This document shows positions 47,544 through 58,742 of a stretch of 64,000 bases of DNA, piece by piece. Source of the stretch: Gnetum montanum (lineage: Eukaryota; Streptophyta; Gnetopsida; Gnetales; Gnetaceae); contig MNCI01024940.1 in assembly GCA_015680685.1 (NCBI GenBank), positions 66,319 through 130,318 on the forward strand, given 5' to 3'. Numbering within the stretch: position 1 is the stretch's first letter; each line of letters opens with the position of its first letter. The position numbers and the translations under genes were made by a program. A model generated the notes under the pieces. It saw only the letters and a list, made by a program, of their open reading frames with translations. It did not search any database and was not told the origin of the DNA.

Positions 47544-48234
47544 GATTACCAAGCTCTATCAAGCTGGTTTCATTAGGGATGTTGATTACGCCGAATGGGT
47601 ATCGAACATGGTTATAGTTCCAAAGAAGAACGGAAGCATTCGTCTTTGCATTGACTTCCGGGACCTTAACATCGCAACCATAAAGGATGACTTCCCCTTA
47701 CCTAGCATTGATCAACTAGTTGACTCAACTGCTGGGCATGCCCTATTATCCTTTATGGATGGCTTCTCAGGATATAACCAAATACGTATCAATCCAGAAC
47801 ACCAGCTCTGACCTACTTTCATGACACCTTGGGGAACCTTTTGTTATACAATGATGCCTTTTGGTCTCAAGAATGCTGGGGCCACGTATCAAAGAGTGAT
47901 GACGTATATTTTAAGTCATTATATCTTACACTCGCTCAATGATTACGTGGACGACATATTGGTCAAATCAAAATCGCCAGAACAACACGTGCAAGATCTT
48001 GACTTAGTATTAAAACGTTGTCTAAAATACGAACTAAGGCTTAACCCGAAGAAATGCGTTTTCGGCGTCAAAACAGGCAAAATGCTTGGATTTGTAGCCT
48101 CAAAGGCAGGGATACGGGTAGACCCCGATAAAGTTAAGGCCAGTATGAACCTAAAACCACCTAGCAATCTAACCGAACTCCGAGGGTTACAAGGGCGGTT
48201 GCAGTTCATTAGGAGTTCATTAGGAGGTTCATAG
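47497..48234 (+). pseudogene. pol: E1 reverse transcriptase domain
   Basis: It contains the RT motifs in order: LYQAGFIRDVDYAEWVSNMV, PKKNGSIRLCIDFRDLN, DDFPLPSIDQLVD, SFMDGFSGYNQI, TPWGTFCYTMMPFGLKNAGATYQR, the catalytic NDYVDDILVKS at ~47940, and KCVFGVKTGKMLGF. An in-frame TGA at 47809 interrupts it. A direct 11-bp duplication TTCATTAGGAG (48205-48215, 48216-48226) shifts the frame at the RT-RNase H boundary; without it the protein would continue into the next frame. Confidence 0.95.
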
Positions 48235-48239
48235 AAAAT

Positions 48240-49759
48240 TTGATGGGAAAACTTACACCTATGAACCACCTACTACGCAAAAACACCCGCTTTGAATGGA
48301 CATCGCAGTGCCAAGAAGCATTTGACAACGTTAAAACAGCACTCGCTCAGTTACCCACCATATTCCCGTCCAAAAACGATAGGTCGTTTTACATCTACTT
48401 GGCAACATCAGAATCATCGATCGCATCCATGTTGTGCCAAAAACGAGATGACGGAATTGAGGTACCTGTATACTACCTGAGTCATGCAATGGTTGCCCAC
48501 GAAAAGAGATATAACGATGTAGAAAAGTCATGCTTAGCTTTAGTTTTCTCTTTAAAGAAATGGCGACATTATCTTTTCCAAAATCAAGTTAACATAATTT
48601 GTAAAGATAATGTGCTCAGAGCTATAACCGGAAACATCTATGAGTCAAGCAGGATAGCCCGTTGGAAGGCAATCATAGCTGAGTTTGACCTGCACTATGT
48701 AGCACAATCGTCAGTAAAGGGTCAAGCCATAGCGAATCAAATGACCACATCGCCAACGCATGATCCAGGTACAATAGAACCCGAATTCCTAGACGAGAAT
48801 GTAAATACAATAGACACGGTGCCAGATGACTACGAGGCGGTTCTAAACTTCGACGGACCATCCACCTCCCAAGGAGGAAGCGCTGCCGCTGTAATCACAT
48901 ACCCCTCTGGAGAAATTAAGCCTTTCGCCTATCGCTTCAATTTTCATTGTACTAACAACATAGCAGAGTATGAGGGTCTCCTCAAAGGTCTCGCAGCCGC
49001 ATTAGCCTCGGACATTACACGACTCGTAGTTAGAGGGGATTCACAACTAGTCATAAACCAAGTCACAGATGTCTATACGTGTAAAGCACAACACTTACAA
49101 CCATACTGTGATTTGGCTAAGCACCTACTTAAACAATTCGAAAAGGTTGACGTCCAACATATCCCTAGGAACGACAACACCATTGCACACGCCTTAGCAA
49201 CCTTAGCTTTAAACATATCCCTTGACATGTTTTATGCACTACCAAGCTCCGTGACCAGTTGTGTCGAGCCCATAACCAAAACCCTCGACGCACTTCCAAT
49301 TGCATCTGTTAGTACAACACACACTAATGAATGGTATGATGACGTAAAAGAATACCTCCTGCTCGGTGAAGCGTCCCAACATTTAAACAACGCGCAAAAG
49401 GATGCAGTACGCAAGCGTTCTAAGCAATACACATTAATAGGGGATACGTTGTGCCGCCAATCCTACGAAGGCATACTGCTCACATGCGTCAATAGCACCG
49501 AGGCCCAAACAATTGTTGAACAGGTGCACGATGGAATATGCGGGGGACACATCGCACCGAGGGCAATGGCAACCAAAATAAGACGCCTAGGCTACTATTG
49601 GCCGCACATGGAACACGACTGTCAGTCCAAGGTCAAAACATGTAGTGTATGCCAAAAACACAGTAATCTCATCCACATTCCACAAAACGAGTTGTGCACC
49701 ACACAAATCACATGGCCCTTCCAGAAGTGGGGACTGGACCTCATCGGCCCGATAACACC
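48240..49759 (+). CDS. pol: E1 RNase H, second (archaeal-like) RNase H and integrase N-terminus, cut by the gap
   Basis: Open for ~500 codons. First part: standard RT-linked RNase H (FYIYLATSESSIASMLCQ, VYYLSHAMVAHEKRY, EKSCLALVFSLKKWRHYL). Second part from ~48830: another RNase H fold with LNFDGPSTSQGGSAAAV, NNIAEYEGLLKGL, VRGDSQLVINQV and HIPRNDNTIAHALA. This is the pattern of the extra RNase H of Tat elements. From ~49515 comes the integrase zinc finger (HDGICGGHIAPRAMATKIRR..., CQSKVKTCSVCQKH) and then WGLDLIGPIT. The catalytic core falls in the run of N. Confidence 0.94.
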
Positions 49760-50641
49760 NNNNNNNNNNNNNNNNNNNNNNNNNNNNNNNNNNNNNNNNN
49801 NNNNNNNNNNNNNNNNNNNNNNNNNNNNNNNNNNNNNNNNNNNNNNNNNNNNNNNNNNNNNNNNNNNNNNNNNNNNNNNNNNNNNNNNNNNNNNNNNNNN
49901 NNNNNNNNNNNNNNNNNNNNNNNNNNNNNNNNNNNNNNNNNNNNNNNNNNNNNNNNNNNNNNNNNNNNNNNNNNNNNNNNNNNNNNNNNNNNNNNNNNNN
50001 NNNNNNNNNNNNNNNNNNNNNNNNNNNNNNNNNNNNNNNNNNNNNNNNNNNNNNNNNNNNNNNNNNNNNNNNNNNNNNNNNNNNNNNNNNNNNNNNNNNN
50101 NNNNNNNNNNNNNNNNNNNNNNNNNNNNNNNNNNNNNNNNNNNNNNNNNNNNNNNNNNNNNNNNNNNNNNNNNNNNNNNNNNNNNNNNNNNNNNNNNNNN
50201 NNNNNNNNNNNNNNNNNNNNNNNNNNNNNNNNNNNNNNNNNNNNNNNNNNNNNNNNNNNNNNNNNNNNNNNNNNNNNNNNNNNNNNNNNNNNNNNNNNNN
50301 NNNNNNNNNNNNNNNNNNNNNNNNNNNNNNNNNNNNNNNNNNNNNNNNNNNNNNNNNNNNNNNNNNNNNNNNNNNNNNNNNNNNNNNNNNNNNNNNNNNN
50401 NNNNNNNNNNNNNNNNNNNNNNNNNNNNNNNNNNNNNNNNNNNNNNNNNNNNNNNNNNNNNNNNNNNNNNNNNNNNNNNNNNNNNNNNNNNNNNNNNNNN
50501 NNNNNNNNNNNNNNNNNNNNNNNNNNNNNNNNNNNNNNNNNNNNNNNNNNNNNNNNNNNNNNNNNNNNNNNNNNNNNNNNNNNNNNNNNNNNNNNNNNNN
50601 NNNNNNNNNNNNNNNNNNNNNNNNNNNNNNNNNNNNNNNNN
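49760..50641. other. Assembly gap (882 N)
   Basis: A run of N begins within integrase and ends inside array C. The missing sequence should hold the integrase catalytic core and C-terminus. The tandem repeat on its right edge probably caused the break. The true length is unknown. Confidence 0.99.
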
Positions 50642-50960
50642 GATACCACAGAACAGTCCTGGATCATGACTTAAAACTGATACCACAGAACAGTCCTGGA
50701 TCATGACTTAAAACTGATACCACAGAACAGTCCTGGATCATGACTTAAAACTGATACCACAGAACAGTCCTGGATCATGACTATAAACTGATACCACAGA
50801 ACAGTCCTGGGTTATGACTTCAAACTAACACCACGGGGTCCGCTAAGACTTAAAACTGGCAATGTAACGTCCGCCATGACATTAAACGGGCAATGTCCAA
50901 TGGGTTATGAAACAAAACTAACCCATGATAGTCCGCTAAGACTATAAACTGGTGTGTTCA
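50642..50960 (+). repeat. E1 array C: TAAACT-core repeats after integrase
   Basis: About five near-identical 37-bp units, GATACCACAGAACAGTCCTG followed by GATCATGACTTAAAACT, then four to five diverged copies with cores such as GCTAAGACTTAAAACTGGCA, GCCATGACATTAAACGGGCA and GCTAAGACTATAAACTGG. The diverged copies resemble the E2 and E3 arrays more closely. The left end is lost in the gap. Confidence 0.92.
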
Positions 50961-51862
50961 TCTTCGGCTCCTCACTCCACAGCCACATTCATCCATCAGA
51001 ATCATCGCATCCCCCGTCGTCGACTCCAACATTCAAAACTCAGAATCACCCGAATAATTTGGTTCACTTGCAGCTGGCTAAATCTAAGCTCTTTAATTCA
51101 CTCATGGTTTTCTTGTCTCTTTGGAGTTGTCTTTGCAGGATGACGCCTAGGAGTTCTCGTACAAAGTTACGCTTCATCATAAGTAGCAAGATGAGCCAAG
51201 GTCCATTTGTTCACCTGGCAAGGCTAAATCGAACCCCTAACCTGCACATCCCCATTCCCTGAAAACCCACTATCTGTCCACCAAACCATTGCACGCTGCG
51301 AAATGTTACAGCAGTCGGAACACATACAACACAAGATTCATGCATGAGTACAAAAACAAATTGCAAAAAAAAAAAAAAAAATACGTACTCATGTCAAATG
51401 CAATCGAGAAACTTCCTATCGCATGGCTTTGGCTTTTCGCTAACGGTTTCCCCAAAGAAGGGAGCTGTTCCTCCAAAGAATGAAAAAAATCACCCCGTGG
51501 CTTTGGTAGTGAAAACTGGTTCTCCTGAAAAACCACCAAGAGCACCGTTCCACCAAAGGACGCACACGCTTGAGTCCCGAGTTGGCTGAAAGACGGCTAT
51601 CGACAAGGACCGGCATACTGCACACCTGAGCACCCTACTCTCCCAGCATGGTCTCTCAGGCAATGACTGATCCCCACGATCCCTTCCTGCCCGCCAGTTT
51701 CCAATCTCACCCTTTCAATCCCATTTACCACTGAACACGGTATGATGAGGTCTGGCCAGATGACAAGGGACGAGGCTTTTATCGAGCTGCTTGCGGTGTT
51801 TTGCGCTTCTTTGTCGACGCTTCTTGGGTCAATTCCTCCAAGCGTCAACAAAGAGGGGCCAA
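50961..51862 (+). other. E1 3' region and polypurine tract
   Basis: Non-coding. A T-rich stretch ending CTTTGCAG/GATGACGCC near 51138 has a counterpart in E2. A run of ~18 A lies at ~51365. The last ~120 bp (GGTGTTTTGCGCTTCTTTG..., GTCAACAAAGAGG) are shared with E2 and E3. The purine tract AAAGAGGGG is at 51850-51858, four bases before the right LTR. Confidence 0.75.
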
Positions 51863-53186
51863 TGAAACACCACAAAAATCTTTTAAGTGTTGTGCCAGCG
51901 TATACGCCCCACGTTCGCGCCCAGCGTTCACGCCCAGCGTTCACGCCCAGTGTCTACGCCCAGCGTTCACGCCCAGCGTCTACGCCCAGCGTTCATGCCC
52001 AGCGTTCATGCCTAGGTACGGCAGGGGCACACGCTTGACGACAGGATTTCCAATGGCAACATGAAGATTACACCAAAGAGCAAAGATTGAAGCAAGTGGA
52101 CTTCCGTCGGTCTCTACGCCCGGCGTCTACGCTCGGCGTCTACGCCCGGCGTATATGCCCAGCGTGTACCCCCAGCGTACATGCCAGCTTGTAACGTTTA
52201 CGCTCAGCGTATATGCCCAGCGTGTACGCCCAGCGTACATGCCAGCTTTTAATGTATACGCCCAGCGTGTGCCAAGTTTCTAAATTGTAACGCACGGTCT
52301 ATACGCCACGTGTCCCCTCATCCGCTTTTCCCGGTAATCCTACCCCTATAAATAGCCCAATTTTCCACATTTACCCCCCCGCGAAAATCTACCAGAGCCA
52401 ACCCAGAGTAATTACACTGCTGAAACCCTCTACTCTTACGCTTACGCTGGAAACCCTGCATGCTATACGCTGTACGCTGAGCACAGTCCACACTTCGCCT
52501 ACCGTGCCCGCCAGCTGCATCCTTCTGTTCACCGGGGCTTTACGTCCACCTTGTGTCCCCACACAACTGCGTTAGACCGGTGCACAAAACTTTAATTCCA
52601 TAATCTATTGTTTACACTTGCAGCAAGTTCTTTTACAGTTTTATGTTAATTTGGCCCGCGCTTTGTTTACGCTTGTTTACGTTTGCGCTCCGCGCTCGGT
52701 TCGTGCCCGAGGACGACCACTGTTTACGCTCGCTGTGAGTTCTTTTTTAGTTTTACATCAATTTGGCCCACCCTTCGTTAACGCCCGCTTGCATTTTTGC
52801 TCCGCCTCCGTTCGTATATGCCCACTGTTTACGCTGTCTGTCTGCTCACGCCATACATCCATTCACCATTTACGCTCACGCCCATACGCTCACGCTGTGT
52901 TCATTTCTGTTTACGCTGTTCACGCCCCATTCCGTTTATGCCCGTTATATTTACGCCGTGCACACCTGATTCATTGGTTATGCCCTGTTTACGTATAACC
53001 TAGCGTATAACGCTTCGGCGGCGCTCGGGGAAGTCCTTGTTTGATCCGCGTGTGGACCATCCAAGGCACTCTACCTTCGTCCTTTCCAGCTTGCCCTCAA
53101 GCGGAGGCGGGGTCGACTGTGCTTGTCCGCATCTCCTTCGGTGTTCGTTACATTTCAGCCTTGCACCGACGATTTCGGTTGGCACA
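51863..53186 (+). repeat. E1 right LTR
   Basis: 1324 bp, TGAAACACCAC to TTGGCACA. It differs from the left copy mainly by transitions and by a different copy number of GCGTnnACGC units (51900-52010 shorter; 52100-52270 longer). TATA box at 52347-52354. Target duplication ACTGT follows at 53187-53191. Confidence 0.95.
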
Positions 53187-54038
53187 ACTGTAATGAAGGG
53201 TGCTCTCAAGAAGAATGCTCTCATAGAGACTATTGTTAAGGAGGATTTTCTCATGGAGGGTGTCCTTAGAAAGACCATTCTCTGGGAGGACGTTCTCAAG
53301 GAGGGAACTCTTAGGAAGGGCACTCTTTGAGAGAATGCTCTCAACAAGGGTGCTCTCAAGGAGAACACTATCATGTGCATAGTGCAAGCCACTCTTGGGG
53401 AGAATGCTTTGAGGGAGGCCACTCTTAGGGAGAGCGCTCTCTATGAGAGCGCTCTCAGGGAGGGCATCCTCCAAAAGGCTGCTCTCAATGAGGACGATCT
53501 CAAGGAAAACACTCTCATGATCATAGTGCAATGTGCTCTCAAAGAGGATGATCTCAAGGAGAACACTCTTAGGGAGGCTAATCTAATGAAGGGTGCTCTT
53601 AGGTAGAATGCTCTTGGGCAGGGCGGTCTTAAGGAGGATGCTATCTAAGAGGGCATCCTCAACGAGGCTGTTCTTAGGGAGGGCACTCTCATGGAGGGTT
53701 ATCTTTGAGAGAATGCTCTCAATGAGGGAACTCTCAAAGAGAGAATTCTCATGTGTGTAGCACAACATGCACTCAGGGATAATGCTCCCATGAAGGATGC
53801 TTTCAGGGAGACCGCTCTAATAGAGGATGCTCTCCGAGACAATGCTCTCAGGGAGGGCACTCTCAGAGAGGGTTCTTCTTGAGGAGAACACTCTCCCATG
53901 CATAGCAGAAGGCACTCTTAGGGAGAACACTTTGAAGGAGGCCACTCTCAAGGAGAGTGCTCTCCAGAAGGGCACTCTTGAGGAGAACACTCTCATGTGT
54001 GTAGTGAAAGCTACTCTCAGGGAGGGAACTCTCAAGGA
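53187..54038. repeat. 15-bp minisatellite array (block 8), between E1 and E3
   Basis: Degenerate 15-bp units continuing the array interrupted by E1. It starts with the right copy of the E1 target duplication and ends at the outer edge of the E3 LTR. No gene. Confidence 0.88.
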
Positions 54039-55829
54039 TGTAGTAACCAAAAACATCGGTGGCTAGAAAACACCAAGAGGTCATCGGTCATGACAGTCTT
54101 AACCTTGGATCCACATTAGGGTCATGCTAGATAAAGTGAAAATGAGGCACCCTAAATGGTCTGGTCGATTAGATAGGGACTTAGTCAGTGTTAATCTAAT
54201 CTTTTGTAAACAGATAATTTGAAAGTGAGACTTGTAGTATATAATAATGATTTTTAAATGCAAAAGGAGTAGAAAATGATGTAAAATATGATGACAAGTA
54301 GGAAAGAAAAGTAAAATTTAGTTAGGAAAATGCACTGCTTCAAGGCTATGACTTTACTCTGTCAAGGTGGATACAATTGGTTGCACAATGCTGGGAGGCA
54401 TAGAGATCCCAAGAGTAACTAAGACTTTTAGAGCAAGAAAGCTGGATGTTCAAACATAAATTTACGGGTTAATAATATAAAATGCTACGAGGATAGCAAG
54501 AAAGAACAAAACAGGATGCCAAATGGGAGTGCCAACTGTTTATAGTGCCAAACAAGATGTTTACAATGCTCAAGATTATAATGATAACTCTTTTTCTTGC
54601 TAGCTAACAAAATCACCAACCAACCCTTAGAGCATTGCTCATCGGAGTATTTATAGGACCAAGGACACGTGAAAGATGTGGTTTGGATGCCACGTGTCCT
54701 TGACCTATGTTGATGTGTCTAGGTTGCATGGACATGCAAGACCGTTAGACGAGCCTACCATGCTGTAATTGCGAGCCTACCATGTTGTAATTGCAAGCCT
54801 ACCATGCTGTAATTATGTTGTTAGAACTTGGAGATGTGTGCCAACAATGCAAACAGATGAAATGCATTGATATAGCGTAACTGCTTACTATGTTGTGCTA
54901 TGCTTTGTAGCATCGCGCGTTGGCGTAGCGTAGCATCTTGCTACATTGTGCTATGCTATGCAGTGTAGCATAGCATGTTGGCGTAGTGTAGCATCTTGCA
55001 ACATTGTGCTATGCTATGTAGTGTAGCATAGCTTAGCCACTAGTTTGAAGCGAAAACTTGCATTGCGTCCTACTACATGTACTTAAAACCTTTTGAAGTG
55101 CTCTAAGTATTTCTTGCATACTTGCTACGCTGTGCTACGCTATGTAGCGTAGCAGAGCATAGTAGCTAGACTTAATCGTGGGCATGTCGACAATCTACTA
55201 CCTTTGCTTTTTGCATTATGAAACTTGTGAACTTACTGATCCTACACTTTGAGATGCTTTTCACTACTTCCGTAGAGTTTCTATGCTGTACTACGCCATG
55301 TAGCATAGCATAGAATAGCAACCAACATGACCTACTTTTGCTAAGTTTGCTACTTTCTGGTGAAGGATCCATTGCTGAAGGACTAGGAGCCAAGCAAAGC
55401 AGCTATTTTCAAAGGCCAGAGGTGATAACTTAGTGCAATTGAAATGACTAAGTAAGCCAAGCCTTCATATCTTGCTCTTGCTACGCTATGTTACACTGTG
55501 TAGCATAGCATATTGTCTTTGCAATAATTCACAATTGATCATTTGAATGACTATCTCCTGAAGCTTGCTACGCTACATAGTGTAGTGTAGTGTAGTGAAC
55601 TCTTCGACTAGAGAAATTGCCAAACTATTTTGTGCACTTTGAGCAATGCCGACAACTCTCCAAATCATTTTTAAGTAGGTTATTAGCTGGATGAATTACC
55701 TAGCTAGAAAATTTGCCAAACTGTACAGCCTAAACTCAGAGCATCGATTTCTTGCCAAAGTGACATGATGCTGCCTGAATCGCAAAGACCTGGTGTTACA
55801 AGAATGCCTTGAAAATTTAGGGTGTTTCA
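54039..55829 (-). repeat. E3 3' LTR
   Basis: On the minus strand it starts TGAAACACCCTAAATTTTC (55829) and ends near ACTACA (54039), where array sequence follows. It is 1791 bp. Short repeats with GTAGC/GCTAC dyads fill much of it, including a ~68-bp unit at 54880-55040. TATA box on the minus strand at 54655-54648. The last part (CTCTTGGTGTTTTCTAGCCACCG) resembles the E2 LTR end. Confidence 0.85.
54648..54655 (-). promoter_or_regulatory. E3 LTR TATA box
   Basis: The minus strand reads CCTATAAATACTCC. Position within the LTR and sequence match the boxes of E1 and E2. Confidence 0.65.
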
Positions 55830-57215
55830 TTGGTCCCTCTTTGTCGATGTCTAGAGGATGGACGTGAGAGATGTCGACAAAGAATACGAAACACCATGAA
55901 AGAAAAAATGCTAACATTGTTGTTTAGTGATCGTTGATATGTCACTTAGCTATGCTTGAGTGTGTTACATTGGTTTTGTAGGGGAAAAGAGAAGAGTTAA
56001 GTAGGGAGGAATGAGGTTTAGGAAAAGGGTAAAGATGAAACTTAGTAGAATCCCTCATTGGACTACTCATGAGGGAGTTTTTCATGTGGTCATCTTTATT
56101 TTTGCTGACCTTCAACCTCCCATTGAAATGTTTGGAGAGGGTGATTTACGAAACAGTGTATGTGCCATTTGTTTTAGGCATGTTTTTTTGTGTGCATGTG
56201 AACTTTTTCTCTCTTATGAATTTGCTTTTTTATTATTTTTTCATTTACATTTGTGAACAACCTTGTTGTAGGACAGGTGTTTCTTTCTCAAGATGTATTA
56301 TGCTACATCCACATGGGCCTTTAACCCACCTACAAATGCTTCCCATGTGATAAGCTGTGTTACACACTTCATGGACTTTGCGGTTGAGCATATGGAAGGG
56401 CTTAACAAGATTTGGGAAAAGCTTGTAAAAGAGTGGAGCAAGAAAAAATTGCGAGTGCAAGAAGGTAAATAGAAGGAGCTTAGAAGATAGGGCAAGATGT
56501 GCACTATAAAGTAGCCAAGCTAGTCAAGGCAACCACTTTGCAATGCTGTAGCATTTGCTACCATAGAGAGACGCAGCTTCGGTCGACACCTCTCCAGAAT
56601 GCACCTTGCAAAATCAATAGAGAGCAAACCAAAAGAAAAAACCATGATTAAAAAAGGAAGGCAAAGGTGTTGCTTGCTATAGAAATTTTTGAAGCTCTGG
56701 ACACCTTTGCTAATGTACGATGTACAAAGTAGGAAGGCCAGTAGCGGCCTTGGAAGCATTCGCATGGAGGAGTTGGCATCAAAGGAGCGGGGAGTTGCTA
56801 TGAGTACAGATGCCATGGAATCCTTGACAAAGGCATGCATTCTTAGTTTAGCCATGGGATCAGCTTCCAAATAGCTAAAATACATTTGAGCTTAGACTCT
56901 AGTAGGAAGCTAGAGGGTAACAATACTGTGGCTGGGCCATAATACTGCTAGAACTCCAGTAGCAGGCACTGATCAAGGAACCACCATCAAGGTGATGGGT
57001 CGTGACGATGGTAGGTCTGGAGGATTAGTGAGATGTGATATGACATCCCCAGAGGATCATGAAGATTCCAAGAGTGGCACCGTTACATATGTTCCAGATC
57101 GTGTTCTCATCGCATCGTGAGCTTCATTCTGGAACTGCAACATTCCACCCCACATTGGCACTGTGCATGCTCGCTTGATGTGTAATTGGTGTAGATGCAT
57201 GCTGAGGACATGCAA
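55830..57215 (-). other. E3 3' region and polypurine tract
   Basis: The purine tract AAAGAGGGA (plus 55834-55842) adjoins the LTR. The rest is longer than in E1 or E2 and has no recognised gene. A plus-strand open stretch around 56292-56467 (ATSTWAFNPPTNASHVIS..., KIWEKLVKEWSKKK) reads like real protein but I could not assign it. Confidence 0.6.
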
Positions 57216-57565
57216 CAAACCCAGTTTAAGATCCTGGTAGAACATGTGTTGGTTTAAGGTCCCAGTAGATTGTTGTGCTGGTTTAAGGTCCCGACAGATC
57301 ATATGTGCCAATTTAATGTCATAGCGGATGTGTTGTGCCAGTTTATAGTCATAGCGGATGAGCTGTGCCAGTTTTACATCATAGCAAATGAGTTGTGCCA
57401 GTTTATTATCATAGAAGACTAGCTATGCTAGTTTTATGTCATAGTGGACGAGTTCTTTTAGTTTATAGTCATAGTAGACTAGCTGTGCTAGTTTTACATC
57501 ATAGCAGACAATTACCACCTTGGCTAGTTTTACATTGTAGCAGATGATGCTTACCGTGTTCATGC
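57216..57565 (-). repeat. E3 TAAACT-core array after integrase
   Basis: About ten copies with period ~34-36 bp. On the minus strand they read like GCTATGATGTAAAACTAGCACA and GCTATGACATTAAATTGGCA. This is the same place and core as E1 array C. Confidence 0.88.
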
Positions 57566-57599
57566 TTTAGATGTAGTATGTCTTGAGATATGAATGATT

Positions 57600-58742
57600 C
57601 AATAGATTCATGAACTCATTGCTGTCCATGTCTGCTAGCTTGAAGGATCCATTCCCAAAGGCTTTAGTGACCATTTATGGGCCTTTCTAGTTTGCTGAGA
57701 ATTTTTTCACATGCTCACAGACAGCCTTGAGGATGAGGTCTCCCTTCTTTATTGGCTATTGATGGAATTTTTCATGATGTTTCTGCCATTTCTTGCTCTG
57801 GTAATGCTCTTTGTGACTCAACATTTGTGTGTGCTCCTCCTCTATTGAGTCAAGGTCAATAATTCTCAACTCATTGTTCTGGACCTCACTCATGACATCA
57901 GATAGGATCATCCGAAGTGATGGTACCTACAACTCAACAGGCAACACAGCTTCCGATCCATAAACAAAATTGTAAGGATTCTTACTTTTCATAGTCCTGC
58001 ATATCGTCTTATAAGCCCATAGCACATAGAGGATTTTCTCATGCCATCACCTCGTGCTATTGTTAAGCATCCTCTTCAACAAGTTGATGATAGACTTATT
58101 TGTAGCCTCCACCTACCTATTTCCCTATGGGTAATATGGGGAGGAAAATGATTTCCTAATGCCCAAATTGCTGCAGAAGGTTTAGGTTTCTATACTACTG
58201 AATTGTGGTCCATTGTCAATTATAATAGTCATCGGAAGCCCAAACCTTGTCATGATGTTATCTAGGATGAAGTGGAAAACCTGCTGAGATGTCATCTTTC
58301 TCAGGGGGATAGCTTTCACCCACTTAGTAAAATACTTAGTGGTGGTGATGATGAAGCTATGTCCTATAGAGGACTTAGGCATGATAGGTCATATGAGGTC
58401 TAGTCCCCATTGTTAGAAAGGCCACGTGATTTGCGTTGGATTTAGCTCCATAGGTGAGACGTGTATGAGATTTTCATATCTCTGGCACATGTCACACGTC
58501 TTAACTTTTGACAAGCAGTCATGCTCCATATGGGGCCAATAGTACCCTAGGCATATGATTTTTGTAGCCATAGCCCTAGGTGCTATGTGTCCACCACACA
58601 GTCCCTCATGTACTTCATTAACCACCTTCTATGTCTGCTCCACACCTATGCATGCTAGCAATATCCCGTCATAGAAACGTTTTCATAGGGTGTCATTTCC
58701 CATGAGCATATATTGTTGGGCACGCTTACGGATCACATCTCT
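57600..58742 (-). pseudogene. pol: E3 integrase (interrupted)
   Basis: The zinc finger (VHEGLCGGHIAPRAMATKI..., CLSKVKTCDMCQRYENLIH) lies at 58625-58480. The core follows with YFTKWVKAIPLRKMTSQQVF, FGLPMTIIIDNGPQF at ~58240, and SSPYYP...VEATNKSIINLLKR. Stops fall within the core. It would insert the cDNA if intact. Confidence 0.88.

Larger units (their letters stand above)
36000..53186 (+). mobile_element. E1: Tat-lineage Ty3/gypsy retrotransposon with a nested antisense gene
   Basis: The element is about 17.2 kb including an 882-base assembly gap. It is flanked by the 5-bp duplication ACTGT (35995-35999 and 53187-53191). Order: LTR, primer site, leader repeats, gag, protease, array A, antisense gene (minus strand), array B, RT, RNase H, second RNase H, integrase, gap, array C, 3' region, polypurine tract, LTR. 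The two RNase H domains mark the Tat lineage. Several stops and two frame breaks make it non-autonomous today, but the RT YVDD and the RNase H/integrase zinc-finger frame are otherwise well kept. Its LTRs are close to each other in sequence, so insertion was fairly recent relative to E2 and E3. Confidence 0.96.

Noticed and set aside
49622-50704. Long ORFs spanning the N run
   Set aside because: They are open only because N is not a stop; the coding claim is limited to sequence before 49760.
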